A stretch of DNA of 39,171 nt from CAZMCH01 sp964564735 (GTDB lineage Bacteria > Poribacteria > DTPJ01). Below, piece by piece: positions 16,601 through 23,279 of this stretch; positions within the stretch are counted from its first letter, which is position 1; every line of letters starts with the position of its first letter. The notes beneath the pieces were generated by a model, which did no database searches, had not been told where the DNA came from, and saw only the letters and a program-made list of their open reading frames with translations. The DNA lies in assembly GCA_964564735.1 (NCBI GenBank), contig CAZMCH010000033.1:1-39171 (forward strand), written 5' to 3'. The position numbers were made by a program, and so were the translations under genes.

Positions 16601-19465
16601 GTATGGGCGCATGAGATCATATTCAGCATAACTAATATTGAGGAATTAAAGGAAACAGAGATATATCCATTCCTTTTAGTTTTTAGCTGTTATAATGGCT
16701 ATTTTGATGTTCCCGGTGAATTAAGCATGGCAGAAGGGATGCTCAGAGCAAAGCGAAAGGGTGTTGTAGCGATGCTCAGTGCAACAAGGCTTACTTATGG
16801 ACATGGAAACGTTGTCATGAATAATCTTTTATTCGAAGGGATATTCAAGGATAAATTATTAAGAGTAGGACAAGCAACTGCTGTATCAAAAACTAGATTG
16901 CTAAAACAAGAAGGTTCTGTCTGGTTAACGCAGATGTATGAATATACACTATTTGGTGACCCAGCATCAAGATTAAATATTCCTGATTATGAAGCGCAGA
17001 TACAGCCAAATAGTTTATCTGTCAGTTCTGGTGGCAAGCTTGAGGTGGGAACTGCAAAAGTTGTTAATCTTCAAGGACAGTCATCGGGTATAAGCGTCAA
17101 TACATCAGCAAGGCTTGTTTTACCTAACGGCAATCAGGAAACCATCCCTGTTAGCATATCAAATGGAAATACGCCAGCATTGTCTATTAATATTCCTTCA
17201 AATGCAACAAATGGGACAGGATTTTTGAAGCTTTTTGGTGAAATTGGCTCAGAAGCAGTTATCGGAGGCTTTAAGTTTAACATCGGTATTCCATTTATAA
17301 AAAGTCTGGATTATGAAATAAAAGATGGTAATCTGCAAATATATGCAAAAATAGATGATGATTCAGGCAATTCAAAGCTAAAATCAGTCGTTATTTCTTG
17401 GAATAGCGGAACAGGACAGAATCAATCACAGATGGTTTATGATCAGGCAAAAGATGCCTATAAACTCCAAGAATCCATTAATGTAAGTAATTCATCAAGG
17501 GATGTTGTATATAAAATAGTGGTTACAGATAACGATAATAATGTTGTTAATACCGATCAAATGGTTATAAGCCTTTCGTCCAGAACGAATCTAGTTGTAG
17601 CACAAACAGAACTTGGTAATTATCCAGACATCAAATACATATACTCAGCCAAAGAGCAAAAATGGGGATTGGTTGTGGGTTTGCTAAATTCAGGAAGATC
17701 AAGTGTTTCTTGCCCTGTTGATGTGATGGCATTTGATGGCAATCCTGATGGAAATAGCGATGGTAAACCAGACACAAACGCAAGGCTACTTGGTAAAGCT
17801 AGTGTTCAATTAGGCGATTGGAAAACATTAGAAAAAGGAACACAAACAGCGAATATATTTGTTCCCTGCACTTTGACAAACGGAAGGCAATTTGTTTTTG
17901 TCTGGATTGATCCTCCAAATAGTGATGGTATTAGTCAATGTAGCGAAGAAAATAAAAATGATAATTTATCTAGCAGGATATTAGATATTGCAGATGTTTT
18001 ATTGATAGCCAATCAGGAAATAACTATAAAAGATACAAATAATGCTATTCAAGCCATAATTCCATCTAATAGTGTTAATCAAAATAAGCCATTAAAGATC
18101 AGTAGTGTTAAAGATATGAAGATTCAAAATAACCAGCCATCAATATCATTTGTTCCATTACCAAACGGACAAAATGCTGGATTTATGCTTTCTGATCCAC
18201 TATTAGAAACATTAGAGATATTTAATTTTAACAAAACGGTCTCTATAAAGATGCTCTATGAAATTGCGCCGATATGGAATAAAATCAAAAATGAAATTGG
18301 TTTAGGCAATATTCCTGATAACAGTCTTGAAACTGAACAAATAGAGGTATTAAATAAAACTTTTATTGATAGAGTATCCAAAATGGGAATATATCGTTGG
18401 TATGAATCTGCAAAGAGATGGGCTAAAATGCCTTCACGACCTATATATGAATCAGGTGAAATTATAAGTAAAAATATATATGCCTTTGTGATCGAAAATG
18501 ACAACAATCTTGGAATAATAAGCCATTTATCTTTGGATAATAGCGCAAATACACCCATTGATGATTGGCGTATAAATTTTGTAGATTCTATTCATTATAA
18601 CGTCGAAGGTACCAAAACGGGCAGAATAAAACAAAACGATCAAGATTATATCGGCACTGTCGGCAATGAGTTTTTTGATGTCAAAACTGGTATTAAACTT
18701 AAAGTAACCGCAGGTATAAGCCCTTTTATTACTGGTAATCAGCTACGATTTAAAACAGTAGAAACAGGAACAATAGAAGCAGATATTAACCAATCTGGAA
18801 TTTTTTGCCTTATGATGAATAGCGATAATCGCCCTCCGAATATAAAGATTGATGTAGCTAACCAAAAATTTGCCAATGGTGATATTGTATCATCTGAACC
18901 AGAAATTCATGCGCTAATATCTGATGATAATGGAATTGATTTATTGTCACGCAAAATAGATATTTTGGTTAGTCTTGATGGTGGAGATTTTGAATCAGTA
19001 AAACCTGAAGATTATGTTTATAGATGGGATAATATGTCAAATGATGTTGCGCTAAATTACAATCCTAAAAAACTCGAATCTGGAAGCTATGAAGTGAAAA
19101 TAATGGCTTATGATTTCAATGGAAATTTAGGGATAAGGTCGATCCGATTTGACGTAAAAAGCGATTTCAAGCTAGAAGAAAAGTCCTTAATGAATTATCC
19201 AAATCCATTTGAACGAGAGACAGACATAACATTCCATATTAGCTCAGTTGCAGATGATGTTATAATTAAAATATATACTGTTTCTGGCAGATTAATAAGG
19301 ATGCTTGAAGATCATAATGTTATAAATTTCGTGATGATACATTGGGATGGCAGGGACGAGGATGGTAAGGAAGTTGCCAACGGTGTTTATTATTATAAAC
19401 TCAGACTCAAAAGCAGAGGTAAAGACGATATTGTTGAAATAGGAAAAATGCTGAAACTCAAATAA
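13616..19465 (+). CDS. PorU-like gingipain-family (C25) cysteine peptidase with T9SS C-terminal domain
   Basis: This is a very large exported protein (about 1950 residues). A long basic N-region precedes the hydrophobic core at 33-48, with a likely cleavage site after Ala53. A propeptide/Ig-like region (SQALKLFISKRGIYKLDY, VDGRFDKDDYIEFFG) leads to the C25 catalytic domain at roughly 760-1110. The catalytic dyad is present: His991 in QYSGHGG and Cys1025 in VFSCYNGYFD. Beyond it are a CARDB-like module with an acidic loop (DGNPDGNSDGKPDTN), Ig-like modules, and a C-terminal sorting domain (LMNYPNPF, IYTVSGRLI, NGVYYYKLRL, final MLKLK). In Bacteroidota PorU is the sortase that removes such C-terminal signals. 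The PorV-family gene 17 bp downstream supports that role, but a secreted C25 protease is also possible. Either TTG 13610 or ATG 13616 may initiate; AAGGAG ends 4 or 10 nt upstream respectively. Confidence 0.85.
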   Translation: MIHNVVFRLLFESPILVKLPHRLAVLSKKVKKAPFFALLFFAILCFSSKYCIAEMQDSSSAKLISSDANGATIELDLSDLRTENKEIDGTNYHLISYKDCSFTYETGKPKLPVTNVFLGVPPSASISINIIDSKYTDIKGYLPIPVPYQVLDKSPNGIESIIDKFTIDRDFYRQNTFYPSKIALINYEGNIRRQRVIVLQIQPVQYNPALRLLRKYTKITLRLNFSSGNFAPSKLTNNQDKEFENAYKSLLINYDSAKNWRISTTSQKAPSNPKIQSPSQALKLFISKRGIYKLDYATLKGTGIEPSSIDPRTFKMSFLGSEIPIYVSGEVDGRFDKDDYIEFFGSQPTSIYTRWNVYWLTWGDSKGIRMVQKSGIPSAQSATEVTFFKSKVRFEEDRLHHKLQNVAQEANDLDGWFESRDHWFWTGIENGSSKNEVTVKFPVHDLAQSPAKPDFKVELVGCTNIDHEAMISVNGNRVGEEAKWNSQDIYSYDGQIPSTAIKEGFDNELRITRIGSNPADGTDMDSYPYQIYLNWFEIGYFRKLISVNDILEFSTPEQKTSKPIATIGLENRLNLDRGKITPELELRLKIAKVILSENANIIVLESGNKWMIVDGQHTYLIIKEVDALNIYANEINNYTVSGFIDKNIEIFQISNSNAISKFKDVVIKEYKLNQEDRNRLRDIALHGNDDRFSKIQIPETAYSVTFEDMGNLPFEYIAVSSASILRPDRIELDTPSELKSPLNKADYIIISHPVYLESAKKLAEWRSGNLGGNFTTKVIDVTDIYDEFGNGMVSPHAIKSFLTYAYNNWIQPSPAYVLIFGDATYDFLGIDKKVYKEAPELTGFIPTFYIKTTFGQTSVDHWYSTIDGNDGFPDIYLGRIPVANIEEADDVIYKIIANESQKTNGEWRKQIVSIADDETHAAGDEIFQIGLEDVWTNYTPFGYDTTKIYLREIIKQVQNNPNETRIPSHVTQEMIKDAFAKGSIIAQYSGHGGRHVWAHEIIFSITNIEELKETEIYPFLLVFSCYNGYFDVPGELSMAEGMLRAKRKGVVAMLSATRLTYGHGNVVMNNLLFEGIFKDKLLRVGQATAVSKTRLLKQEGSVWLTQMYEYTLFGDPASRLNIPDYEAQIQPNSLSVSSGGKLEVGTAKVVNLQGQSSGISVNTSARLVLPNGNQETIPVSISNGNTPALSINIPSNATNGTGFLKLFGEIGSEAVIGGFKFNIGIPFIKSLDYEIKDGNLQIYAKIDDDSGNSKLKSVVISWNSGTGQNQSQMVYDQAKDAYKLQESINVSNSSRDVVYKIVVTDNDNNVVNTDQMVISLSSRTNLVVAQTELGNYPDIKYIYSAKEQKWGLVVGLLNSGRSSVSCPVDVMAFDGNPDGNSDGKPDTNARLLGKASVQLGDWKTLEKGTQTANIFVPCTLTNGRQFVFVWIDPPNSDGISQCSEENKNDNLSSRILDIADVLLIANQEITIKDTNNAIQAIIPSNSVNQNKPLKISSVKDMKIQNNQPSISFVPLPNGQNAGFMLSDPLLETLEIFNFNKTVSIKMLYEIAPIWNKIKNEIGLGNIPDNSLETEQIEVLNKTFIDRVSKMGIYRWYESAKRWAKMPSRPIYESGEIISKNIYAFVIENDNNLGIISHLSLDNSANTPIDDWRINFVDSIHYNVEGTKTGRIKQNDQDYIGTVGNEFFDVKTGIKLKVTAGISPFITGNQLRFKTVETGTIEADINQSGIFCLMMNSDNRPPNIKIDVANQKFANGDIVSSEPEIHALISDDNGIDLLSRKIDILVSLDGGDFESVKPEDYVYRWDNMSNDVALNYNPKKLESGSYEVKIMAYDFNGNLGIRSIRFDVKSDFKLEEKSLMNYPNPFERETDITFHISSVADDVIIKIYTVSGRLIRMLEDHNVINFVMIHWDGRDEDGKEVANGVYYYKLRLKSRGKDDIVEIGKMLKLK

Positions 19466-19482
19466 CTGATAGGAAGTGCGAA

Positions 19483-20481
19483 ATGCGCGTTACATATATA
19501 ATTTGCTTATTATTTTTGTTTATATCAATATCTGCCTATGGTGCAGAAAAATACGCAGGTGAATTTCTAAGTCTTGGTGTTGGTGCAAGGGCATTAGGAA
19601 TGGGAGGAAGTTTTGTTGCTGTCTCTGATGATGCAACTTCTGCCTATTGGAATCCCGCAGGTCTTGGTGGATTAGATCGGACTGAATTAGCATTTATGCA
19701 CACAGGGCTTTATGGCTTGGATAAATACGATTTTGTCAATGTAGTTCATCCATTTAGCAAGGCAGGGACGCTTGGTCTAAGTTGGATAAGACTTGGGATA
19801 GATGATATTCCCATGACACAACTGGCAAAGCCCGGAGAGATGAGTGCATCCAATCGTCCATTTATTTCAGGTTACATGCAGGATACAGAAAATGCCTTTT
19901 TGTTGTCTTATGGCAAAAATGTCGAGCCTAGTTTCTTAAAAGGCAATAACATCCAACTTGGCGGAACATTTAAGTTTATTTATAACTCAATCACTGGAGC
20001 AAATAGAAACGCAGTCGGTTTTGGGGGCGATTTAGGACTTATATGGAGAGCTAGTTCTTTGTCCAAAGAAGATAGCCATCCTTCTGCTGATCTATCCATA
20101 GGGTTGATGGCTCAGGATTTTTTTAAGACAAGACTATTTTGGAATACAACATCATCGCCATCACATACGGATATAGTTCAGCCAAACATAAAGACTGGAG
20201 TTGCCTATTCACAGGAATTAAAGAGCATATCTAGCCAAATTGTTTTTTCTGTTGATGCAAACACAAGACACGGTCTTGAGATGAATTATGGATTAGAGTA
20301 TGTCCTTGCTGATTTACTTGCCATTCGCACAGGGATTCAGGGACACGATTTCACTGCTGGCGCTGGGACTAATATCGGTTTTAAAAGCGGAGACTCCCTG
20401 TTAAGTTTCATTGTGGACTATGCCTTCCTCAGTCATGAACTTGGCAACAGCCATAGAATATCTGTAATGACTAAGTTTTGA
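19483..20481 (+). CDS. PorV/PorQ-family outer-membrane beta-barrel protein
   Basis: This 332-residue protein has a cleavable signal peptide (hydrophobic core about 4-19, cleavage after SAYGA). The family signature lies at about 26-62: LSLGVGARALGMGGSFVAVS followed by DDATSAYWNPAGLGGL. The rest alternates in short amphipathic strands and ends in a Phe, as outer-membrane barrels do. PorV is an FadL-like shuttle that brings T9SS cargo to the PorU sortase in Porphyromonas and Flavobacterium. Placement 17 bp after the PorU-like gene repeats the porU-porV order of those genomes. A paralogue working with another secreted product cannot be excluded, since candidate phyla often carry many UPF0164/PorV-like proteins. 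The ribosome-binding site is AGGAAG, 7 nt before the ATG. Confidence 0.85.
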   Translation: MRVTYIICLLFLFISISAYGAEKYAGEFLSLGVGARALGMGGSFVAVSDDATSAYWNPAGLGGLDRTELAFMHTGLYGLDKYDFVNVVHPFSKAGTLGLSWIRLGIDDIPMTQLAKPGEMSASNRPFISGYMQDTENAFLLSYGKNVEPSFLKGNNIQLGGTFKFIYNSITGANRNAVGFGGDLGLIWRASSLSKEDSHPSADLSIGLMAQDFFKTRLFWNTTSSPSHTDIVQPNIKTGVAYSQELKSISSQIVFSVDANTRHGLEMNYGLEYVLADLLAIRTGIQGHDFTAGAGTNIGFKSGDSLLSFIVDYAFLSHELGNSHRISVMTKF

Positions 20482-20580
20482 AATAGCTATCTAGCGAGAA
20501 TTTGTTGTAAGAATTGGGGTTACCAGATTGAATATTAGAAGATTGGGAACATACTGGTAAACCGAATTAATTTTTTTAGG

Positions 20581-20760
20581 AATAGAACGCGAATGAAACG
20601 GATTAAGCGGATTGACGCTGATTTGGTTTGTAATAAGTGAAGCGTAATGAGTAATGAGTTTTACTTTATTATACTTTACCTTTTACGTTTCACACATGAC
20701 ATTTTACGATTTCTCTATCCGCTTTAATCTGCCAAATCCGCCTAATCAGCGTTCTATAAA
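20581..20760. repeat. Compound (nested) inverted repeat built from GCGGATT-type subunits
   Basis: The left outer arm (from 20581) begins ATAGAACGCGAATGAAACGG and goes on with AAGCGGATTGACGCTGATT. The right arm (20713-20760), read on the other strand, begins ATAGAACGCTGATTAGGCGG and goes on with ATTTGGCAGATT and AAAGCGGAT. Both arms repeat a CGGATT-like unit every 8 to 11 bases. Inside is a second inverted repeat: GTGAAGCGTAATGAGTAA at 20637-20654 pairs with 20675-20693 through 14 Watson-Crick and 2 G-U pairs. As RNA or cruciform DNA the whole unit could fold into one long branched hairpin. It resembles dispersed intergenic repeats I recall from low-GC candidate-phylum genomes. It carries no coding frame and no T tract typical of a terminator. 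Confidence 0.7.
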
Positions 20761-20876
20761 TAATTAATTTGCTTGACCAATACAATCTTGAAAGTCTAAT
20801 CTTTAATCACTTGCGGGACTTTGTGTTTTTATTGTCTTTGTGGTTCATTCTTATATCGAACTGACCTTAAATAATG

Positions 20877-20905
20877 TTGATTTTTTGGCGATGCTGTGGT
20901 ATTAT
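20877..20905 (+). promoter_or_regulatory. Candidate sigma70 promoter for the LamG gene
   Basis: TTGATT at 20877-20882, a 17-nt spacer and TATTAT at 20900-20905. It would leave a leader of about 150 nt before the ATG at 21064. Confidence 0.4.
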
Positions 20906-21063
20906 AAAAATGCGGTTTATATCTTATACTATCTATGATTTTTTTCATTTGGAAAGGAGGGAAGCTGTAAGTCAATTTTGTTAGATGTTAAAATTGTGTT
21001 AAAAATAATTTATGGCTTTCCAAATTGCATCATCAAGCAAATTAACAAAAGGGAGTGAATGAT

Positions 21064-21843
21064 ATGAAAGTTTTGCTTATAACTACATGTATTTTGTTTT
21101 TTTTATGTTCAATATCATTGGCACTTGACCCGAATGATAAATCATTGGTTGGTGTGTGGCTTTTTGATGATGGAAAGGCTGATGTCTTTGCAGATTTTTC
21201 GAAAAATAAGAATGATGCAGTGGCAAATGGCGCATTTAAAGTAGATAAGGGCAAATTTGATGGATGTGTGATAGCCCCTGGAGGCGGAAGTATTGATGTG
21301 AAAACATCAGATAGTATAAATAGTATAACAAATGCTATTACAATTGCTGGATGGTTTAGAATTGATGCTGATTCTGATACAGGCATCAGACGACAAAATG
21401 CCTATCTATTAGAAGATCAGTCTGCTAGTGAACCTGTTCCTGATGGTTGGTCTTTTAGGATATGGACTAGCAATGGAATCAGTCCGGGTGCTTATGGCAC
21501 AACCAAAGTAGTAAAGGGAGAATGGACACATATTGCCGGAACTTACGACGGCAAATTAATGAAACTTTATATAAACGGGGTTGAAGAAAAAGAATTAAAG
21601 ACCGATGGTAATGCTAATTTTAATGGTGAGTGGGCTGGTAAGATCGGAGTTCCTGCGGACACATTACAATTAAAATACGGTTCTGAATCATATACAGGCG
21701 GGATGGATGAAATTGTCCTATTTAGCAGAGCATTAAGTAAAGATGAGATCGTTCAATTGACAAAAGGATGGAAACAGGCATTATCATCGTTAGAATCAAA
21801 AGATAAACTCTCTGTTACTTGGGGAGATATTAAATCCCGTTAA
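21064..21843 (+). CDS. Exported LamG/concanavalin-like lectin-domain protein with T-W-G-x-I-K tail
   Basis: This 259-residue protein has a signal peptide (core at about 4-18, cleavage near SLA-L) and a single LamG-like jelly roll from about 25 to 235. Recognisable strands are LVGVWLFDDGKADVFADFS, ITIAGWFRID, WTHIAGTYDGKLMKLYING and MDEIVLFSRALSKDEI. No catalytic motif is seen, so it is probably a glycan-binding surface or periplasmic protein. The final residues, KLSVTWGDIKSR, resemble the end of the exported protein at 22593-23267 (SASWGGIKRP), which hints at a shared C-terminal signal. The start is the ATG at 21064, preceded by AAAGGGAG; a GTG three codons earlier overlaps that ribosome-binding site. 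A strong hairpin follows the stop codon. Confidence 0.85.
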   Translation: MKVLLITTCILFFLCSISLALDPNDKSLVGVWLFDDGKADVFADFSKNKNDAVANGAFKVDKGKFDGCVIAPGGGSIDVKTSDSINSITNAITIAGWFRIDADSDTGIRRQNAYLLEDQSASEPVPDGWSFRIWTSNGISPGAYGTTKVVKGEWTHIAGTYDGKLMKLYINGVEEKELKTDGNANFNGEWAGKIGVPADTLQLKYGSESYTGGMDEIVLFSRALSKDEIVQLTKGWKQALSSLESKDKLSVTWGDIKSR

Positions 21844-21850
21844 TTATTCA

Positions 21851-21877
21851 TAATGGCATAGCGTTGCTATGCCATTA
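21851..21877 (+). terminator. Hairpin after the LamG gene
   Basis: A perfect 12-bp stem (TAATGGCATAGC / GCTATGCCATTA) with a 3-nt GTT loop lies 8 bp after the LamG stop. The following sequence (ATTATTATATT) is A/T-rich but not a clean T tract, so it is a probable rather than certain intrinsic terminator or mRNA-stabilising hairpin. Confidence 0.6.
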
Positions 21878-21903
21878 ATTATTATATTACAAAAACATAC
21901 AAG

Positions 21904-22581
21904 ATGGATATTGACAAACTAAGGACAAAAACTCAAAAAATAAGTGATATACTGGAAAATGAGTTTGGTATACCAGAACGAACAGATGACGAAAAACCAT
22001 TGGATACGCTGATTCATACAATATTATCTCAAAATACAAATGATGTTAATAGTGGAAAAGCCTATGATAGACTTATAGAAAGATATGCTTCTTGGGATGA
22101 AGTTCTAAATGCTAATGTAGATGATATTTCCGACACTATAAAAATTGGTGGGTTGGCAAAACAAAAAAGCATTAGNNNNNNNNNNTTACTTGAGTGGATA
22201 AAAGAAAACTACGGACAATTAAATATCGATTTTATTTGTAACATGGACACAAGAGATGCTATTGAACTTTTTACAAAACTTAATGGCATTGGTCTAAAAA
22301 CAATCAGTGTTACGCTTTGTTTTGCCTGCAAAAAAGAAGTTTTTCCTGTAGATACTCATATATTTCGTGTTAGTAAACGTCTTGATCTTATTCCATCAAA
22401 TTCTACGCCTGATAAGGCACATGAAATTATGGGTAAATTATGTCCATTGGGGAAGGCTTTTTCTTTGCATGTAAATATGATAACCTTTGGTCGTAATATC
22501 TGCCATGCACAAAATCCAAAATGCAAAATATGCCCATTAATTAATTATTGCATTGTTTGGCAAGATTTTATAGATAAATAG
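21904..22581 (+). CDS. nth: Endonuclease III-family DNA glycosylase/AP lyase (interrupted by assembly gap)
   Basis: This is a base-excision repair enzyme of about 225 residues. The helix-hairpin-helix segment LNGIGLKTIS contains the catalytic Lys (Nth Lys120 position). PVDTHIFRV supplies the catalytic Asp (Nth Asp138). The C-terminal four-cysteine iron-sulphur motif has exact C-x6-C-x2-C-x5-C spacing (CHAQNPKCKICPLINYC). The 10 unknown bases at 22176-22185 fall in the helix after GGLAKQKSI; the frame is the same on both sides and family spacing suggests that about three or four residues are missing, so the gene is probably intact. The ATG at 21904 has no clear ribosome-binding site, and no better start is visible. 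The exported-protein gene starts 11 bp downstream. The symbol follows the family; a more distant glycosylase of the same fold cannot be ruled out. Confidence 0.85.
   Translation: MDIDKLRTKTQKISDILENEFGIPERTDDEKPLDTLIHTILSQNTNDVNSGKAYDRLIERYASWDEVLNANVDDISDTIKIGGLAKQKSIXXXXLLEWIKENYGQLNIDFICNMDTRDAIELFTKLNGIGLKTISVTLCFACKKEVFPVDTHIFRVSKRLDLIPSNSTPDKAHEIMGKLCPLGKAFSLHVNMITFGRNICHAQNPKCKICPLINYCIVWQDFIDK
22176..22185. other. Assembly gap (10 N)
   Basis: Ten undetermined bases lie inside the endonuclease III gene. The number is likely a placeholder or a small scaffold gap; the flanking frames agree. Confidence 0.98.
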
Positions 22582-22592
22582 AAAGGATTAAT

Positions 22593-23267
22593 ATGAAAAA
22601 ACGCTTGTTAATTGCAATTAACATGATAATAATCAGTGGATTTTTGATTATTGGTGCTAATGCTTTTCAAAAGGGCGAAAATCGAATAGGCAATGGTTCT
22701 TTTGAAACTGATAAAATTGGTGATTTACCTTCTGAATGGATAATAAAACAGGGTGGTTGAGGCTGTGATCCAGAAGGCGTGTATCGTCTTATAACAGATA
22801 ATTTTACAGCTCATAGTGGAAAAAACAGTGCTTTTGTTTCATTAAAAAAACCAAGTGCTAATGCTTCAAATGTTCAAATTCTAAAGCATAATATACCTTT
22901 TGAGAAAAGTAAAACCTATACACTTAAGTTTTGGGCAAAACTCGACGTTAGAGATGGCAGATTTAGAGAATTTGATCTAGTTATGCAAGCGATGGATAAT
23001 CCAGTTACAATACTTCTATATGAAACTGTAATTCTTGATAGTATTGATTGGAAAGAATATGTTTATACTTTTAAAGCTCCAGATGATTATAATGGAAAAA
23101 TTTGGCTAGGTTTATGGGTCGGGCTTTCGGATATTGATTTTTGGATTGATGATATAAGATTTTTTGAGGGTGAACCTTCTGATGAAATTGGGAATATAGA
23201 AACTATAAAAAAACTCCTGAATAAAATATTAAATAGCGCATCTTGGGGAGGAATCAAACGCCCATAA
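22593..23267 (+). pseudogene. Exported carbohydrate-binding-like protein with an in-frame TGA at codon 56
   Basis: The ATG at 22593 follows AAAGGATTAAT and starts a clear signal peptide (basic MKKR, hydrophobic 5-22, cleavage near GANA-F). A jelly-roll start follows: NRIGNGSFETDKIGDLPSEW. At 22758-22760 the frame meets TGA, between Gly-Gly and Gly-Cys-Asp, then continues without interruption for 169 codons to a TAA. The second half looks conserved (TAHSGKNSAFVSLKKPS, YTLKFWAKLDVRDG, WKEYVYTFKAPDDYNGKIWL, FWIDDIRFFEG) and resembles CBM4/9/22-like domains of the type 'NGSFE...W...AHSG'. A Trp codon (TGG) one base different is the most natural original reading. TGA is a normal stop elsewhere in the window, so this is a nonsense mutation or a sequencing error rather than a changed code. 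The C-terminus SASWGGIKRP matches the LamG protein's tail. Confidence 0.75.
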
Positions 23268-23279
23268 AAGATTCTTTAA

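Larger units (their letters stand above)
20482..21063. other. 580-bp intergenic region with compound repeat and promoter
   Basis: No gene is visible. The region starts with a short stem (TTACCAG at 20520-20526 and CTGGTAA at 20554-20560), then the compound inverted repeat at 20581-20760. Next is a T-rich segment (about 20811-20856) that resembles the low-complexity 'TTTGTGTCTTTGTGGTTC' type of dispersed repeat, and finally the promoter and leader of the LamG gene, including GGAAAGGAGGGAAGC at about 20953-20967, which has no obvious start codon behind it. Confidence 0.6.

Noticed and set aside
20637..20693. Inner hairpin of the repeat as the terminator of the PorU/PorV-like operon
   Set aside because: It lies over 150 bp after the stop, has no T tract, and is nested in a larger symmetrical element, so a repeat is the better description.
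22758..22760. Selenocysteine or reassigned UGA codon
   Set aside because: No convincing SECIS-like stem-loop follows the TGA, other genes in the window end with TGA, and the protein is a binding-type fold without redox features. Nonsense mutation or sequencing error is simpler.
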